A stretch of 64,000 nucleotides of DNA, taken from assembly GCA_903932865.1 (NCBI GenBank), contig CAIZHQ010000014.1, positions 62,001-126,000 on the forward strand. Reading direction: 5' to 3'. This stretch comes from an uncultured Burkholderiales bacterium (GTDB lineage Bacteria > Pseudomonadota > Gammaproteobacteria > Burkholderiales > Burkholderiaceae_C). Below the pieces are notes generated by a model. It was not told the origin of the DNA. It made no database searches and was given only the letters and a program-made list of their open reading frames with translations. Each line of letters starts with the position of its first letter. Position 1 is the stretch's first letter. Shown in pieces: positions 15,311-23,672 of this stretch. A program made the translations under genes and the position numbers.

Positions 15311-17428
15311 ATGAACACCTTGACCCTGTCAACGATCCGACAGAGCCTGACTCGCTACGATCTGGCTGGATTGGGCTTGCCCGTTCTGGTTCTGTTGATC
15401 ATGGCGATGTTGGTGGTTCCACTGCCCCCCTTGCTGCTGGACATCTTGTTCACCTTCAACATCATGATCAGCTTGGTGGTGATCATGATCGCGATCGGCA
15501 CCCGCAAACCACTCGAGTTCTCGTCCTTCCCTTCGGTTTTGCTGTTTGCCACCATGTTGCGGCTGGCTTTGAACGTGGCGTCCACCCGTGTGGTGCTGGT
15601 CCATGGTCATGAGGGGCCTGATGCGGCCGGTAAAGTGATTGCGGCGTTTGGCGAGTTCGTCATCGGCGGCAACTATGTGGTGGGTTTCATCATCTTCGTG
15701 ATCTTGATGATCGTGAACTTTTTTGTGGTGACCAAGGGCGCGGGTCGCGTCTCCGAGGTCAATGCCCGCTTCACCCTGGATGCGATGCCTGGCAAGCAGA
15801 TGTCGATCGATGCCGACTTGAACGCCGGGGTGATCGATCAGGAAACTGCCAAAAAACGCCGGGAAGAATTGGCGCAGGAGTCTGACTTCTTCGGCTCCAT
15901 GGACGGTGCCTCCAAATTCGTCAGTGGCGATGCGATTGCGGGTTTGTTGATTTTGATCATCAACATCGTCGGGGGTTTGGCCATCGGCATTGGCCAGCAC
16001 AACTTGCCTGTGGGCGAGGCGACGAAGTTGTATGTCCTGTTGACCATCGGTGATGGCCTGGTGGCCCAGATTCCTTCTCTGTTCCTGTCGCTGGCCACCG
16101 CCATCATCGTGACCCGGGTGACGACCTCCGAGTCGATGACCGAGCAGGCGAGCAGCCAATTTTCGAATGTGCCGGCCTTGTTCATATCGGCCGGCATTTT
16201 GACCATTATGGGATTGGTGCCAGGCATGCCCCATCTGGTGTTTTTGACGCTGGCCGCCGCCACAGCTGGGATGGCCTTCATGGTGTTGCGCAAACAGATG
16301 CAACTGGAGCAAAGTTTGGCCGCGCCGGCTTTGCCGGCCAATGAAGGACCCAAGGAGCTGGACTGGGACGATGTGGAGCAGGTGGATTTGATTGGCTTGG
16401 AAATTGGCTATGGCTTGATCCCCTTGGTCAACCAAGAGTCGGGCGGCCAGTTGATGGCGCGTGTCAAGGGTGTGCGCAAAAAACTGTCGGCTGAGTTGGG
16501 CTTTTTGGTTCAGCCGGTGCGCATTCGCGATGCTCTGAACCTGGAGCCGGATGCTTATCATATTGTCCTGAATGGCGTGGTGCGTGGCCGAGGCGAGGTC
16601 AAGGTGGGCCGGGAGTTGGCCATCAACCCCGGCAAGGTGTATGGCAAGGTGGAAGGCCAGCCGACCAAGGAGCCTGCTTTTGGTTTGGAAGCTGTCTGGA
16701 TCGAGCCGGCCTGGCGTGATCAGGCCCGTGCCTTGGGCTACACCGTGGTGGACCCCAGCACGGCGATTGCCACCCACATGAACAAGGTGTTGCGTGACAG
16801 CGCCCACGAGCTGTTGAGCCATGACGAAGCCCAAAAATTGCTGGACAAGCTGGCGGCCAAATCACCCAAACTGGTGGAAGAACTGGTGCCTGGCAAGTTG
16901 TCTTTGGGCGTGGTGACCCGCACGCTTCAAAACTTGCTGCAAGAGTCTGTGCCGATTCGCGACATGCGCACGGTGGTGGAAGCTTTGACCGAGGTCAGCG
17001 GCCGCACACAAGATCCCGACCAACTGGCGCAGCTGGTTCGCCCGAAACTGGGTCGCATGATTGTTCAGGGGTTGCTGGAAAACCGCGACACCTTGTCGGT
17101 GCTGACTTTGGATCCTCATTTGGAGCAGTTGTTGCACAACGTGCTCCAACAAAACAACGGCTCTTCTGGCATGGTGTTGGAGCCGAGTTTGGCCGAAAGC
17201 CTCTTTACCGCTTTGCGCGAAAGTGCCCGCACCACCGAAGAGCAGGGCTTTCCGGCTGTGTTGGTGGTTTCGCCCGCGATTCGCCCTTGGATGTCCAAGG
17301 CCGTGCGCTTTCGTGTCAGCGACCTGACGGTACTGTCTTACAGCGAAATTCCGGACGACCAACCGGTCAAGGTGATCAACACCGTGCAAGCCGATCCCCG
17401 CAACAACCCTTCCGTTACCAAAGCCTGA
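15311..17428 (+). CDS. flhA: flagellar export gate protein FlhA
   Basis: A 705-residue export-gate protein. The N-terminal half has about eight transmembrane segments (VPLPPLLLDILFTFNIMISL; the FHIPEP signature region near KAVNARFTLDAMPGKQMSID-like NARFTLDAMPGKQ), then the cytoplasmic ring domain (about 350-700) that docks export chaperones (IRDMRTVVEALTE). I chose ATG 15311 (MNTLTLST); upstream in-frame residues look non-coding. No good Shine-Dalgarno is visible. It diverges from the fliK operon, and its start lies only 33 bases from the competing leftward ATG 15277. Confidence 0.95.
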   Translation: MNTLTLSTIRQSLTRYDLAGLGLPVLVLLIMAMLVVPLPPLLLDILFTFNIMISLVVIMIAIGTRKPLEFSSFPSVLLFATMLRLALNVASTRVVLVHGHEGPDAAGKVIAAFGEFVIGGNYVVGFIIFVILMIVNFFVVTKGAGRVSEVNARFTLDAMPGKQMSIDADLNAGVIDQETAKKRREELAQESDFFGSMDGASKFVSGDAIAGLLILIINIVGGLAIGIGQHNLPVGEATKLYVLLTIGDGLVAQIPSLFLSLATAIIVTRVTTSESMTEQASSQFSNVPALFISAGILTIMGLVPGMPHLVFLTLAAATAGMAFMVLRKQMQLEQSLAAPALPANEGPKELDWDDVEQVDLIGLEIGYGLIPLVNQESGGQLMARVKGVRKKLSAELGFLVQPVRIRDALNLEPDAYHIVLNGVVRGRGEVKVGRELAINPGKVYGKVEGQPTKEPAFGLEAVWIEPAWRDQARALGYTVVDPSTAIATHMNKVLRDSAHELLSHDEAQKLLDKLAAKSPKLVEELVPGKLSLGVVTRTLQNLLQESVPIRDMRTVVEALTEVSGRTQDPDQLAQLVRPKLGRMIVQGLLENRDTLSVLTLDPHLEQLLHNVLQQNNGSSGMVLEPSLAESLFTALRESARTTEEQGFPAVLVVSPAIRPWMSKAVRFRVSDLTVLSYSEIPDDQPVKVINTVQADPRNNPSVTKA

Positions 17429-17434
17429 TAGATC

Positions 17435-18949
17435 ATGGAACTCAAACGCATCCTCGCTCGCGACAGTCGCTCTGCCAACGAAAAAGCCATCCAGTTGTAT
17501 GGATCGGACGTGTTGATCATCTCCACCCAGCGCCTGGACAATCAAACCGAGTTGATCGTGGCCGTGGATCTGGATGCCCAGCCTGTGCCAGAAGTGTCCA
17601 CGCCAGCTTTTGCAGAGGCGAACGCTCAAGACGGAGCGGCGGCGCCTTTTGTGCCGTTTTCCAAGTTGTTCCAAAGCGCCAGTGCTTTGGCGCCTTTGTC
17701 ACCCGAGGCGTCCCGGCCTGAGCGGGGTCTGCCGCAGGAAGACACAGTGGCCGCGCCACTTGACGTGGTGTCAGCCCCAGCGGTGAAACAGGTGCAGGGT
17801 CAAGCCGAGCAACTTCGCCATGAGGGCCAACGCAGCCAGGAAATCGTGGAAATGCTGCGCCTTGAAATGGCCGCGCTGCGCAAGGACTTCAGCCTGTCGC
17901 GACAGATGATGCCTTGGCAAGATGGCCTGCGCTTGTCACCCGCCATCCAGCAATTGTCTGTGGCCATGAGTGAAGTGGGCGTGCCCGCGGGTCTGCGCGC
18001 TTTGCTGACCGACAGCATCCAGGAGTTTGAGAACGTTCAGGACGCTTGGCCAGTGATGCAGAGTCTGCTGGTCAGTGCTTTGAACCGTGCAGCCGTGACG
18101 CCACCTGAATCAGGCATTCATGCCTTGTGCGGTCCTTCTGGTTCTGGAAAAACCTCCATGGTGGGCCGCTTGGCCTATGCCGCTGCGCAAGTCCATGGGG
18201 TCGAAAACCAGGTCATGGTCAGTTTTGCCGATCAGCGCCCCGGTGCCTGGGCCCAGATGCAGTTGTTGGCTGCGCAGTCGGGTGTAGCTTGCATGCGCGC
18301 CGCCAACTCGGACATCTTGCGCACCTTGTTGCAGGAGCTGGAAGGTAAAACGGTCTGGATCGACACCTGCGGGACGGATTTTTGTGCCCAAGCCGAGTTG
18401 CTGCAAACCGAGCACCCCAAGATCCTGCGCCATGCGGTGTTACCGGTTGATGCTACAGTGACCAGTGTGCAAAAGATTCTTCAAAATTCCGCTTTGAGCT
18501 GGTCCTCCTTGATGTTGAGCAAGGTGGATGAAGCCGCTTACCCCTGGGCGCTGATCAAGGGCTTGAGCGAGCAGCCTTTGGGGGTTTCCTGTGTGGCGGG
18601 TTCCAGCCGCATTGATCACGCGGCAGAGCCTTTTGAAGCGTCGCGGTTGGTGCAATTGGCGTTGACCCCTTTGCTGCAGCTCATGCCTCAGGCGTCCGTT
18701 GCGCAGACTGCGATGCCTGTGCCTTCGGTGATGCCTGTGACGACCCATGCATCTGTACGCGATTCCCACGCCCCAAAGTCAACGGCTGCAAAAGCACCCA
18801 AAACACGCACCGAGGCTGCGAAGTTGCGGAGCACGAACTCGGTGGAAGAAGACATCGTGATCCCAACGTTCATGAGCAGCCTGCCCAAGACCCCCACGCG
18901 ACGACCCTCCGCCAAAGCATCTTCCACCTTGAAAGTTGCGCATGGATAA
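17435..18949 (+). CDS. flhF: FlhF-like SRP GTPase, divergent G motifs
   Basis: FlhF sets flagellar number and polar position. The 504-residue product has the FlhF N-terminus (MELKRILARDSRSANEKA, YGSDVLIIST), a linker with coiled coil (about 120-150), an N domain (about 160-220) and a G domain with Walker A GPSGSGKTS (about 233-241). Later motifs are unusual: SFADQRPGAWAQMQ where DTYRIGAxEQL is expected, IDTCGTD for the DTAG box (about 309), and LSKVDEA for TKLDEA (about 361). GTPase activity may be altered. A Thr/Pro/Lys-rich tail follows (about 425-504). It is six bases after flhA and overlaps flhG. Confidence 0.88.
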   Translation: MELKRILARDSRSANEKAIQLYGSDVLIISTQRLDNQTELIVAVDLDAQPVPEVSTPAFAEANAQDGAAAPFVPFSKLFQSASALAPLSPEASRPERGLPQEDTVAAPLDVVSAPAVKQVQGQAEQLRHEGQRSQEIVEMLRLEMAALRKDFSLSRQMMPWQDGLRLSPAIQQLSVAMSEVGVPAGLRALLTDSIQEFENVQDAWPVMQSLLVSALNRAAVTPPESGIHALCGPSGSGKTSMVGRLAYAAAQVHGVENQVMVSFADQRPGAWAQMQLLAAQSGVACMRAANSDILRTLLQELEGKTVWIDTCGTDFCAQAELLQTEHPKILRHAVLPVDATVTSVQKILQNSALSWSSLMLSKVDEAAYPWALIKGLSEQPLGVSCVAGSSRIDHAAEPFEASRLVQLALTPLLQLMPQASVAQTAMPVPSVMPVTTHASVRDSHAPKSTAAKAPKTRTEAAKLRSTNSVEEDIVIPTFMSSLPKTPTRRPSAKASSTLKVAHG

Positions 18950-19766
18950 GCCCAATTTTCCTCAGGTCATTGGTGTTGCCAGCGGCAAGGGGGGGGCTGG
19001 TAAAACCACGGTGTCCATCAATTTGGCGGTTGCCTTGGCGATGCGAGGTCACAAGGTCATGCTGTTGGACGCCGACCTGGGCATGGCCAACGCCCAAATT
19101 GCTTTGGGTGCTTATGCCCCTTTCAACATCAGCCATGTCCTCAACGGTGAAAAGACGCTGGATGAAGTGATGGTGACCACCAAGCAGGGCATTCGCTTGG
19201 TGCCAGGTGCTTCGGGATTGCGTGACATCGCAGCGCTGGACACCCCGCAAATCGCCAGCATGGTTCGCTCCTTTGACACCCTGCAAGAGCCCGTGGATTA
19301 CCTGGTGGTGGATGTGGCGGCGGGCATCGCCCCGGCTGTGCTCGATTTCATGGCCGCTTGCCAGCGCCGTTTTGTCGTGGTGTGCGACCAGCCGTCTTCC
19401 ATTGCCGATGCCTACGGTTTGATCAAGGTCATGGCCACCGAGCAGTCGCTGGATGAGATTTACCTGATCCCGAACATGGTGGGCAATGCCCATGAGGGAA
19501 GGCAACTGCACCGCCGCCTGAACGATGTGTGCAACCGTTTCCTGGGTGTTTCGGTCAGGTTTTTGCAGTCCATTGAGGCCGATGAGTTGGTCCTGCAGTC
19601 CTTGCGCAAATACCAGTCGGTTCTGGAGTTTGCTCCCGGAAGCGCCGCGGCTCGCGATTTTCGGGCTTTGGCCGACGCCATCGATCAGCTGCCGCCCGTG
19701 GATGGGCCTTCGGGACGTCTGCAGTTTTTCGCCGAGCGCATGCTGCGCGTCTCTGCGCTGAGGTGA
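18942..19766 (+). CDS. flhG: flagellar number regulator FlhG (MinD-like ATPase)
   Basis: A 274-residue ParA/MinD-family ATPase: deviant Walker A SGKGGAGKTT (about 15-24), LLDADLGMANAQIALG (switch I region), LVVDVAAGIAP (Walker B/switch II) and DQPSSIADAYGLIKV. This matches FlhG/FleN/YlxH, which limits flagellar number by acting on FlhF and, in some bacteria, on the FleQ-type activator. The start at ATG 18942 overlaps the last eight bases of flhF. The stop overlaps the GTG start of fliA. Confidence 0.95.
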   Translation: MDKPNFPQVIGVASGKGGAGKTTVSINLAVALAMRGHKVMLLDADLGMANAQIALGAYAPFNISHVLNGEKTLDEVMVTTKQGIRLVPGASGLRDIAALDTPQIASMVRSFDTLQEPVDYLVVDVAAGIAPAVLDFMAACQRRFVVVCDQPSSIADAYGLIKVMATEQSLDEIYLIPNMVGNAHEGRQLHRRLNDVCNRFLGVSVRFLQSIEADELVLQSLRKYQSVLEFAPGSAAARDFRALADAIDQLPPVDGPSGRLQFFAERMLRVSALR

Positions 19767-20482
19767 TCAACGTGTCCAACTCCATTTCCCTTTACGAACA
19801 GGTGGACAACCGCCATGAGTCATTGATCATCGCGCACATGCCGATGGTCAAGCGTGTGGCCATTCACCTGAAAGCCCGTGTTCCCCCTTTCATGGAACTC
19901 GACGAATTGATCCAGGTGGGGATGGTCGGGCTGATTGAGGCCGCGCGCTCCTTTGATCCGACCAAAGGTTTTGAGTTTGAACATTTTGCGTTGAGCCGTG
20001 TTCGTGGGGCCATTCTTGACGAGGTGCGCAGGCAGTCCTTTTTGCCGCGCTCGGCGGTGGCTTTCAACAAAAGTGAAAACGAGGCGGTGCACGTCTTGGC
20101 CGCCGAGCTGGGCAGAGCGCCCACCCAGTCCGAGCTGGCCTTGTTCATGGGCAAGGAACTCGACGATTTCCAACGCGAACGAGGCCAGGCCAAGCGTTTT
20201 GAGACCTATTCCATGGAAGTGGTCAGCGACGAGGTGATGAGCATGCCTGGGGACAGCGCATTACAGCCTGAGGTCATGGTGGAGGAGGCTGAATTCATGG
20301 ACGCCGTCGTGGACGCCATCGACGATTTGCCCGAGCGAGAAAAGCTGGTGATGAATCTCTACTATGTGGAAGAGTTGAACCTGAAAGAGATTGGTGAAGT
20401 GCTGGGCGTGAGCGAGTCACGGGTCAGTCAGATCCTCTCGACGGTGGTCAAAAAACTGCGAAACACACTGCAAGTCGGATGA
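19763..20482 (+). CDS. fliA: RNA polymerase sigma-28 factor FliA
   Basis: A 239-residue sigma factor of the FliA family: region 2 (LIIAHMPMVKRVAIHLKARV, DELIQVGMVGLIEAARSFDP, FEHFALSRVRGAILDEVR), region 3 (ELGRAPTQSELA) and region 4 helix-turn-helix (LNLKEIGEVLGVSESRVSQI). It recognises the two TCAAG-N-CCGAT promoters seen at 3745 and 21689. The likely start is GTG 19763, overlapping the flhG stop (GTGA); GTG 19772 is also possible. Co-transcription with flhF-flhG is usual in betaproteobacteria. Confidence 0.96.
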   Translation: MINVSNSISLYEQVDNRHESLIIAHMPMVKRVAIHLKARVPPFMELDELIQVGMVGLIEAARSFDPTKGFEFEHFALSRVRGAILDEVRRQSFLPRSAVAFNKSENEAVHVLAAELGRAPTQSELALFMGKELDDFQRERGQAKRFETYSMEVVSDEVMSMPGDSALQPEVMVEEAEFMDAVVDAIDDLPEREKLVMNLYYVEELNLKEIGEVLGVSESRVSQILSTVVKKLRNTLQVG

Positions 20483-20505
20483 GGGAATGATAAAATTACC
20501 AAATC

Positions 20506-21027
20506 ATGGCGTCTATTTTTTCCCTTTTTTCCCAAAGAACTCCTGAAGAAGAAATGAGGAAGGCCCAAGCGCTTTTCGAAAAACTCATCGCTTCTGAATC
20601 GGATTCTCGAGAAAGCAGGAACTTGCGCATGCGCATGGGGTTGCTGTGCCGTGCGCACTTGGACAAATCGTTTGTCACAGGCGCCGAACAAACCTCCGCC
20701 TGGCAGGAGTTGGCCGCTGTGGCCATCGCGAAAGGAAATGAGAAGCCGCCCGAGCCCGAGCCTTCCCTTTTTCAGAAAATCAAGGCGGGCGAAAACGAGG
20801 TTTATGTTTACCTGCCCGAAGAGTATGCTCACGAAGCTTATTTTCTTGGCGGGCGGTATCAGCGGGCTGAAATTCCTGCGCTCAAGGCCATAGACACCAT
20901 GCAGGGATTGGCCAATCAACTGTGCTACTACGAGTTGAAACTGGCAGAGCCTTTTCAGGTCTTGCAGTTTTTACGGGACGAATTGGCACAGTCAACCGAT
21001 GAAGATGCCGCTTCAGGGATGTCCTGA
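20506..21027 (+). CDS. hypothetical protein downstream of fliA
   Basis: A soluble 173-residue protein with no signal peptide. It starts MASIFSLFSQRTPEEEMRKA, has a charged helical N-terminal half and a middle with EPSLFQKIKAGENEVYVYLPEE, then AYFLGGRYQRAEIPALKAID. The pattern suggests a compact alpha/beta or helical adaptor. I do not recognise the family. It begins 23 bases after fliA on the same strand and is followed 32 bases later by another unknown gene, so both are probably part of the flagellar transcript. Confidence 0.65.
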   Translation: MASIFSLFSQRTPEEEMRKAQALFEKLIASESDSRESRNLRMRMGLLCRAHLDKSFVTGAEQTSAWQELAAVAIAKGNEKPPEPEPSLFQKIKAGENEVYVYLPEEYAHEAYFLGGRYQRAEIPALKAIDTMQGLANQLCYYELKLAEPFQVLQFLRDELAQSTDEDAASGMS

Positions 21028-21059
21028 AGCCTTGATTCACGGATTAGGAATGGACCCTT

Positions 21060-21659
21060 ATGGAAGCCTTTGTGTCTGCTTTGATGGCCTTGGGTATCTT
21101 GGTGCTTTTGGTCTGTATCATTTATCTGCTTGACCGGGTCAACAACCTCGAGAAGCAAACCCGTCAATTCAGCCAGTCCCTGAAATCTCAAAAAGAGGCA
21201 GTTCCCTCAGGGCCTTTTGCGGGTTTGAGTTCAAAAAAGCTCTGGGATGCGATGACAGGGCGGGTGCCTGAGGGTCTCGACCCTGATGTGGTTGATGAGG
21301 TTCGGCTGCACTATGAGATGGTTTTGCACAAGCACGTTGACGCGATTTTTCAAGAGGGTGTCACCGATGGTCAGCTTGGCGCCTTGGCTGAGCCCAAAAA
21401 CACCAAGTTGATCAATACCGCGCGCGGCCCGGTGGAGTCATGGCTGCCCTCCGCTCAGGTCAACACCCTGTATAAGTGTGGCTTGGACAGTGTCCAGCTG
21501 CCTGCAGATCAGCTCGAAGCGGTTCGCTTTGCCCTGGATGAAGCGGGCCAAACCCTGTACGGCAAAGCCATGGTGAATTTGGTCCAGCCCTTGTCGGTCA
21601 GCTTGATGCCACGGCCCGAGGCTGAGATGCCCGTTTTGGTTCCTCCTCTGGCGCCTTGA
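21060..21659 (+). CDS. hypothetical single-pass membrane protein before fliS
   Basis: A 199-residue protein with an N-terminal transmembrane helix (about 5-24, VSALMALGILVLLVCIIYLL), a short heptad segment (DRVNNLEKQTRQFSQSLKSQ), and a cytoplasmic or periplasmic domain with LHYEMVLHKHVDAIF and a YKCGLDSVQLP region. The family is not recognised. It sits between the fliA-linked unknown gene and fliS, so a motility role is likely but unproven. Confidence 0.65.
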   Translation: MEAFVSALMALGILVLLVCIIYLLDRVNNLEKQTRQFSQSLKSQKEAVPSGPFAGLSSKKLWDAMTGRVPEGLDPDVVDEVRLHYEMVLHKHVDAIFQEGVTDGQLGALAEPKNTKLINTARGPVESWLPSAQVNTLYKCGLDSVQLPADQLEAVRFALDEAGQTLYGKAMVNLVQPLSVSLMPRPEAEMPVLVPPLAP

Positions 21660-21688
21660 GTTTTTGTCCTAGGTGGCCCCTTGGGGGC

Positions 21689-21715
21689 TCAAGTTTCCCC
21701 CAACCTTTCCGATAC
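21689..21715 (+). promoter_or_regulatory. sigma-28 (FliA) promoter of fliS
   Basis: TCAAGTTT, 11 bases, then TCCGATAC: very close to the FliA consensus TAAAGTTT-N11-GCCGATAA. The -10 element ends 35 bases upstream of the fliS start codon. A GC-rich inverted repeat (CCCCTTGGGGG) lies just upstream. Confidence 0.85.
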
Positions 21716-21750
21716 TGTTTGTACAAGCAGTTGATAAAAGGTTTTCCACC

Positions 21751-22173
21751 ATGCGTTCATATTCAAGATCGGCTCAAAGTTACGGTTCAGTACAAGTGGT
21801 CACAGGCGTTGCCACAGCGGACAATGTCCAGCTGATCCAGATGCTGTTTGACGGTCTGGCCGAGAGTCTGGCTACGGCCAAGGGCCATATCCAAAACAAC
21901 GCGATTGAAGAAAAGTCCAAAGCCCTGTCACGCGCTGGTCGCATTGTGGTGGGTTTGCAGGGGGCCCTGGATTTCGAGCGCGGTGGCGAGTTGGCACAAA
22001 ACCTCAACGAGTTGTATGCCTATGTGACCCGCCGCTTGTTCCACGTCAATGCCTACAATGATCTGACAGCGCTCGAAGAAGTTCAGAGCCTCATCAAGGA
22101 CATCACAGAGGCTTGGAAGAGCCTGCCCAGCTTGTTGGGCCAGACCCAGCCAGCTTTGCGTTACACCAACTGA
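21751..22173 (+). CDS. fliS: flagellin export chaperone FliS
   Basis: A 140-residue helical protein with the FliS pattern: AYxx-like SAQSYGSVQV at the N-terminus, LIQMLFDGLAESLATAKGHI, ALSRAGRIVVGLQGALDFERGGELAQNLNELYAYV and a C-terminal LIKDITEAW segment. FliS binds the C-terminus of flagellin to stop premature polymerisation. I chose ATG 21751 because the sigma-28 promoter lies just upstream; an in-frame ATG at 21673 precedes that promoter. fliD and the flagellin gene are not in the window. Confidence 0.95.
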   Translation: MRSYSRSAQSYGSVQVVTGVATADNVQLIQMLFDGLAESLATAKGHIQNNAIEEKSKALSRAGRIVVGLQGALDFERGGELAQNLNELYAYVTRRLFHVNAYNDLTALEEVQSLIKDITEAWKSLPSLLGQTQPALRYTN

Positions 22174-22262
22174 AGGGTTTGACCTGCTTCCCGAGGCGGC
22201 CTCTGGTTGCGGCAAGGGTGCAATTTGAGGAGGCCAGCGGTTTATCGGGATTGGGGGAGTGG

Positions 22263-22336
22263 TCTGCCCGACAGGGATCGAACCTGTGACCCACAGCTTA
22301 GAAGGCTGTTGCTCTATCCAACTGAGCTACGGGCAG
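22263..22336 (-). tRNA. tRNA-Arg (anticodon TCT)
   Basis: A 74-base cloverleaf on the minus strand: acceptor CTGCCCG/CGGGCAG with discriminator A, D-arm GCTCAGTTGGATAGAGC, anticodon loop CTTCTAA (TCT), and T-loop GGTTCGATCC. CCA is not encoded. Confidence 0.93.
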
Positions 22337-22357
22337 AAAAAACGCAAAATAAACACA

Positions 22358-22377
22358 AAAGGCCCTTGAGGGCCTTT
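22358..22377. terminator. hairpin between tRNA-Pro and tRNA-Arg
   Basis: AAAGGCCC, loop TTGA, GGGCCTTT. On the minus strand the stem is followed by a T-rich run (TTTTGTGTTT), so it may end the tRNA-Pro transcript; on the plus strand it could follow fliS. Confidence 0.5.
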
Positions 22378-22428
22378 GTTGTTGGATTCAATGTGGTCAA
22401 TGCGCTGGTTCAGCATTGAATGAAATGG

Positions 22429-22502
22429 TCGGAGCGGCGGGATTCGAACTCGCGACCCTCTGCTCCCAAAGCAGATGCGCTACCAGGCTGCGCTACGCTC
22501 CG
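22429..22502 (-). tRNA. tRNA-Pro (anticodon TGG)
   Basis: A minus-strand cloverleaf: acceptor CGGAGCG/CGCTCCG, discriminator A, D-arm GCGCAGCCTGGTAGCGC, anticodon loop TTTGGGA (TGG), T-arm with TTCGAAT. One A-C mismatch in the T stem. CCA is not encoded. Confidence 0.93.
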
Positions 22503-22564
22503 ACTGGTGCGTATTCTAACCCCCAAATGAGGGGGTAGCCGAGGCGGCGGCCAAAAAAATCTGA

Positions 22565-23653
22565 TTAGTTTTTGGCCCCATGCGTCAATGCGCGTTCGCG
22601 GCTGGTGGCCAGCGTCTTGGCGTCAGGTGCTGACAAGTCCCAAGACCGCATGTGGTCCAGGCTGATGTCGGCCAAGGCATCGATCCACTGCGTGTGGTTG
22701 TTCAGGCAGGGGATGTAGCTGAAGCTTTCGCCACCCGCGTGCAGATAGGCTTCTTTCGCTTCTTGCTGGATTTCTTCCAGGGTTTCCAGGCAGTCGCTGG
22801 TAAAGCCCGGGCAGATCACATCCACCTTTTTCACGCCTTGCTGGGCCATGGCCACCAGTGTGGGCTCGGTGTAGGGCTCCAGCCACTTGGCCTTGCCAAA
22901 ACGCGATTGGAAGGTGAGTTTGTACTGCTCTTTGGTCAGGTTCAGCGCCTGGGCCAGCAGGCGACCCGTTTTCATGCACTCGCAGTGGTAAGGGTCGCCC
23001 AAGTGCAGGGTGCGCTCGGGCACGCCATGGAAGCTCATCACCAATTGTTCGGATTGGCCGTTGGCAGCCCAGTGTTCACGAACCGTCTGCGCCAGCGCAG
23101 CGATATAGCGCGGATCGTCGTGGTAATGGTTGACGAAGCGCATCTCGGGGATGAGCCGGGTTTTCAGGCCCCAGCGGTAGACCGCGTCGAACACGCTGGC
23201 CGTGGTGGTGCCGCTGTACTGCGGGTAGGCAGGCACGATCAAAACGCGCTGAACCCCTTCGGCCTTCAGGGCGCTCAGTTGTTCCGGGATGGAGGGCTGG
23301 CCGTAGCGCATGGCGTAACGCACGCTGACGTGGTAGCCGCGCTCTTGCAGGGCGGTGCCCAGCGACTGGGCTTGTTGTTCGGTGAAGGCTTTCAGGGGCG
23401 AGCCTTGCTCGGTCCAGATGCTGGCGTATTTGGCCGCCGATTTGCCGGGGCGCACACGCAAAATGATGCCGTGCAGGATCAACCACCAAATGGGCTTTGG
23501 GATTTCCACAACGCGGCTGTCGCCCAAAAACTCGGCCAAATACTTGCGCAAAGCGGGTGCGGTGGGTGCGCTGGGGGTGCCCAAGTTGCAATACAGCACC
23601 GCCGTGCGGGCAGCCTGACCATGCTGGAAGGAGGGTTCTTTTTGGAATGCCAT
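22565..23653 (-). CDS. hemH: ferrochelatase
   Basis: HemH inserts Fe2+ into protoporphyrin IX, the last step of haem synthesis. The 362-residue product has the family stretches TAVLYCNLGTPSAPTAPALR, YLAEFLGDSRVVEIP, VLIVPAYPQYSGTTTASV, the catalytic His in MSFHGVPERTLHLGDPYHC and the Glu region FTSDCLETLEEIQQEAK. I chose ATG 23653 (MAFQKEPSFQHGQ), a typical betaproteobacterial start; the same frame extends upstream only as non-coding shadow. It diverges from a HAD gene whose ATG is 20 bases away. Confidence 0.95.
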   Translation of the reverse strand: MAFQKEPSFQHGQAARTAVLYCNLGTPSAPTAPALRKYLAEFLGDSRVVEIPKPIWWLILHGIILRVRPGKSAAKYASIWTEQGSPLKAFTEQQAQSLGTALQERGYHVSVRYAMRYGQPSIPEQLSALKAEGVQRVLIVPAYPQYSGTTTASVFDAVYRWGLKTRLIPEMRFVNHYHDDPRYIAALAQTVREHWAANGQSEQLVMSFHGVPERTLHLGDPYHCECMKTGRLLAQALNLTKEQYKLTFQSRFGKAKWLEPYTEPTLVAMAQQGVKKVDVICPGFTSDCLETLEEIQQEAKEAYLHAGGESFSYIPCLNNHTQWIDALADISLDHMRSWDLSAPDAKTLATSRERALTHGAKN

Positions 23654-23672
23654 GCGGTATTCTCCCACCACC

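Noticed and set aside
15329..16834. Minus-strand frame opposite flhA
   Set aside because: His/Gln-rich shadow of a strong membrane-protein gene.
22520..22577. Hairpins CCCCC/GGGGG and GGCCAAAAA/TTTTTGGCC at the end of hemH
   Set aside because: Could end hemH, but neither has a clear T run in the right place.
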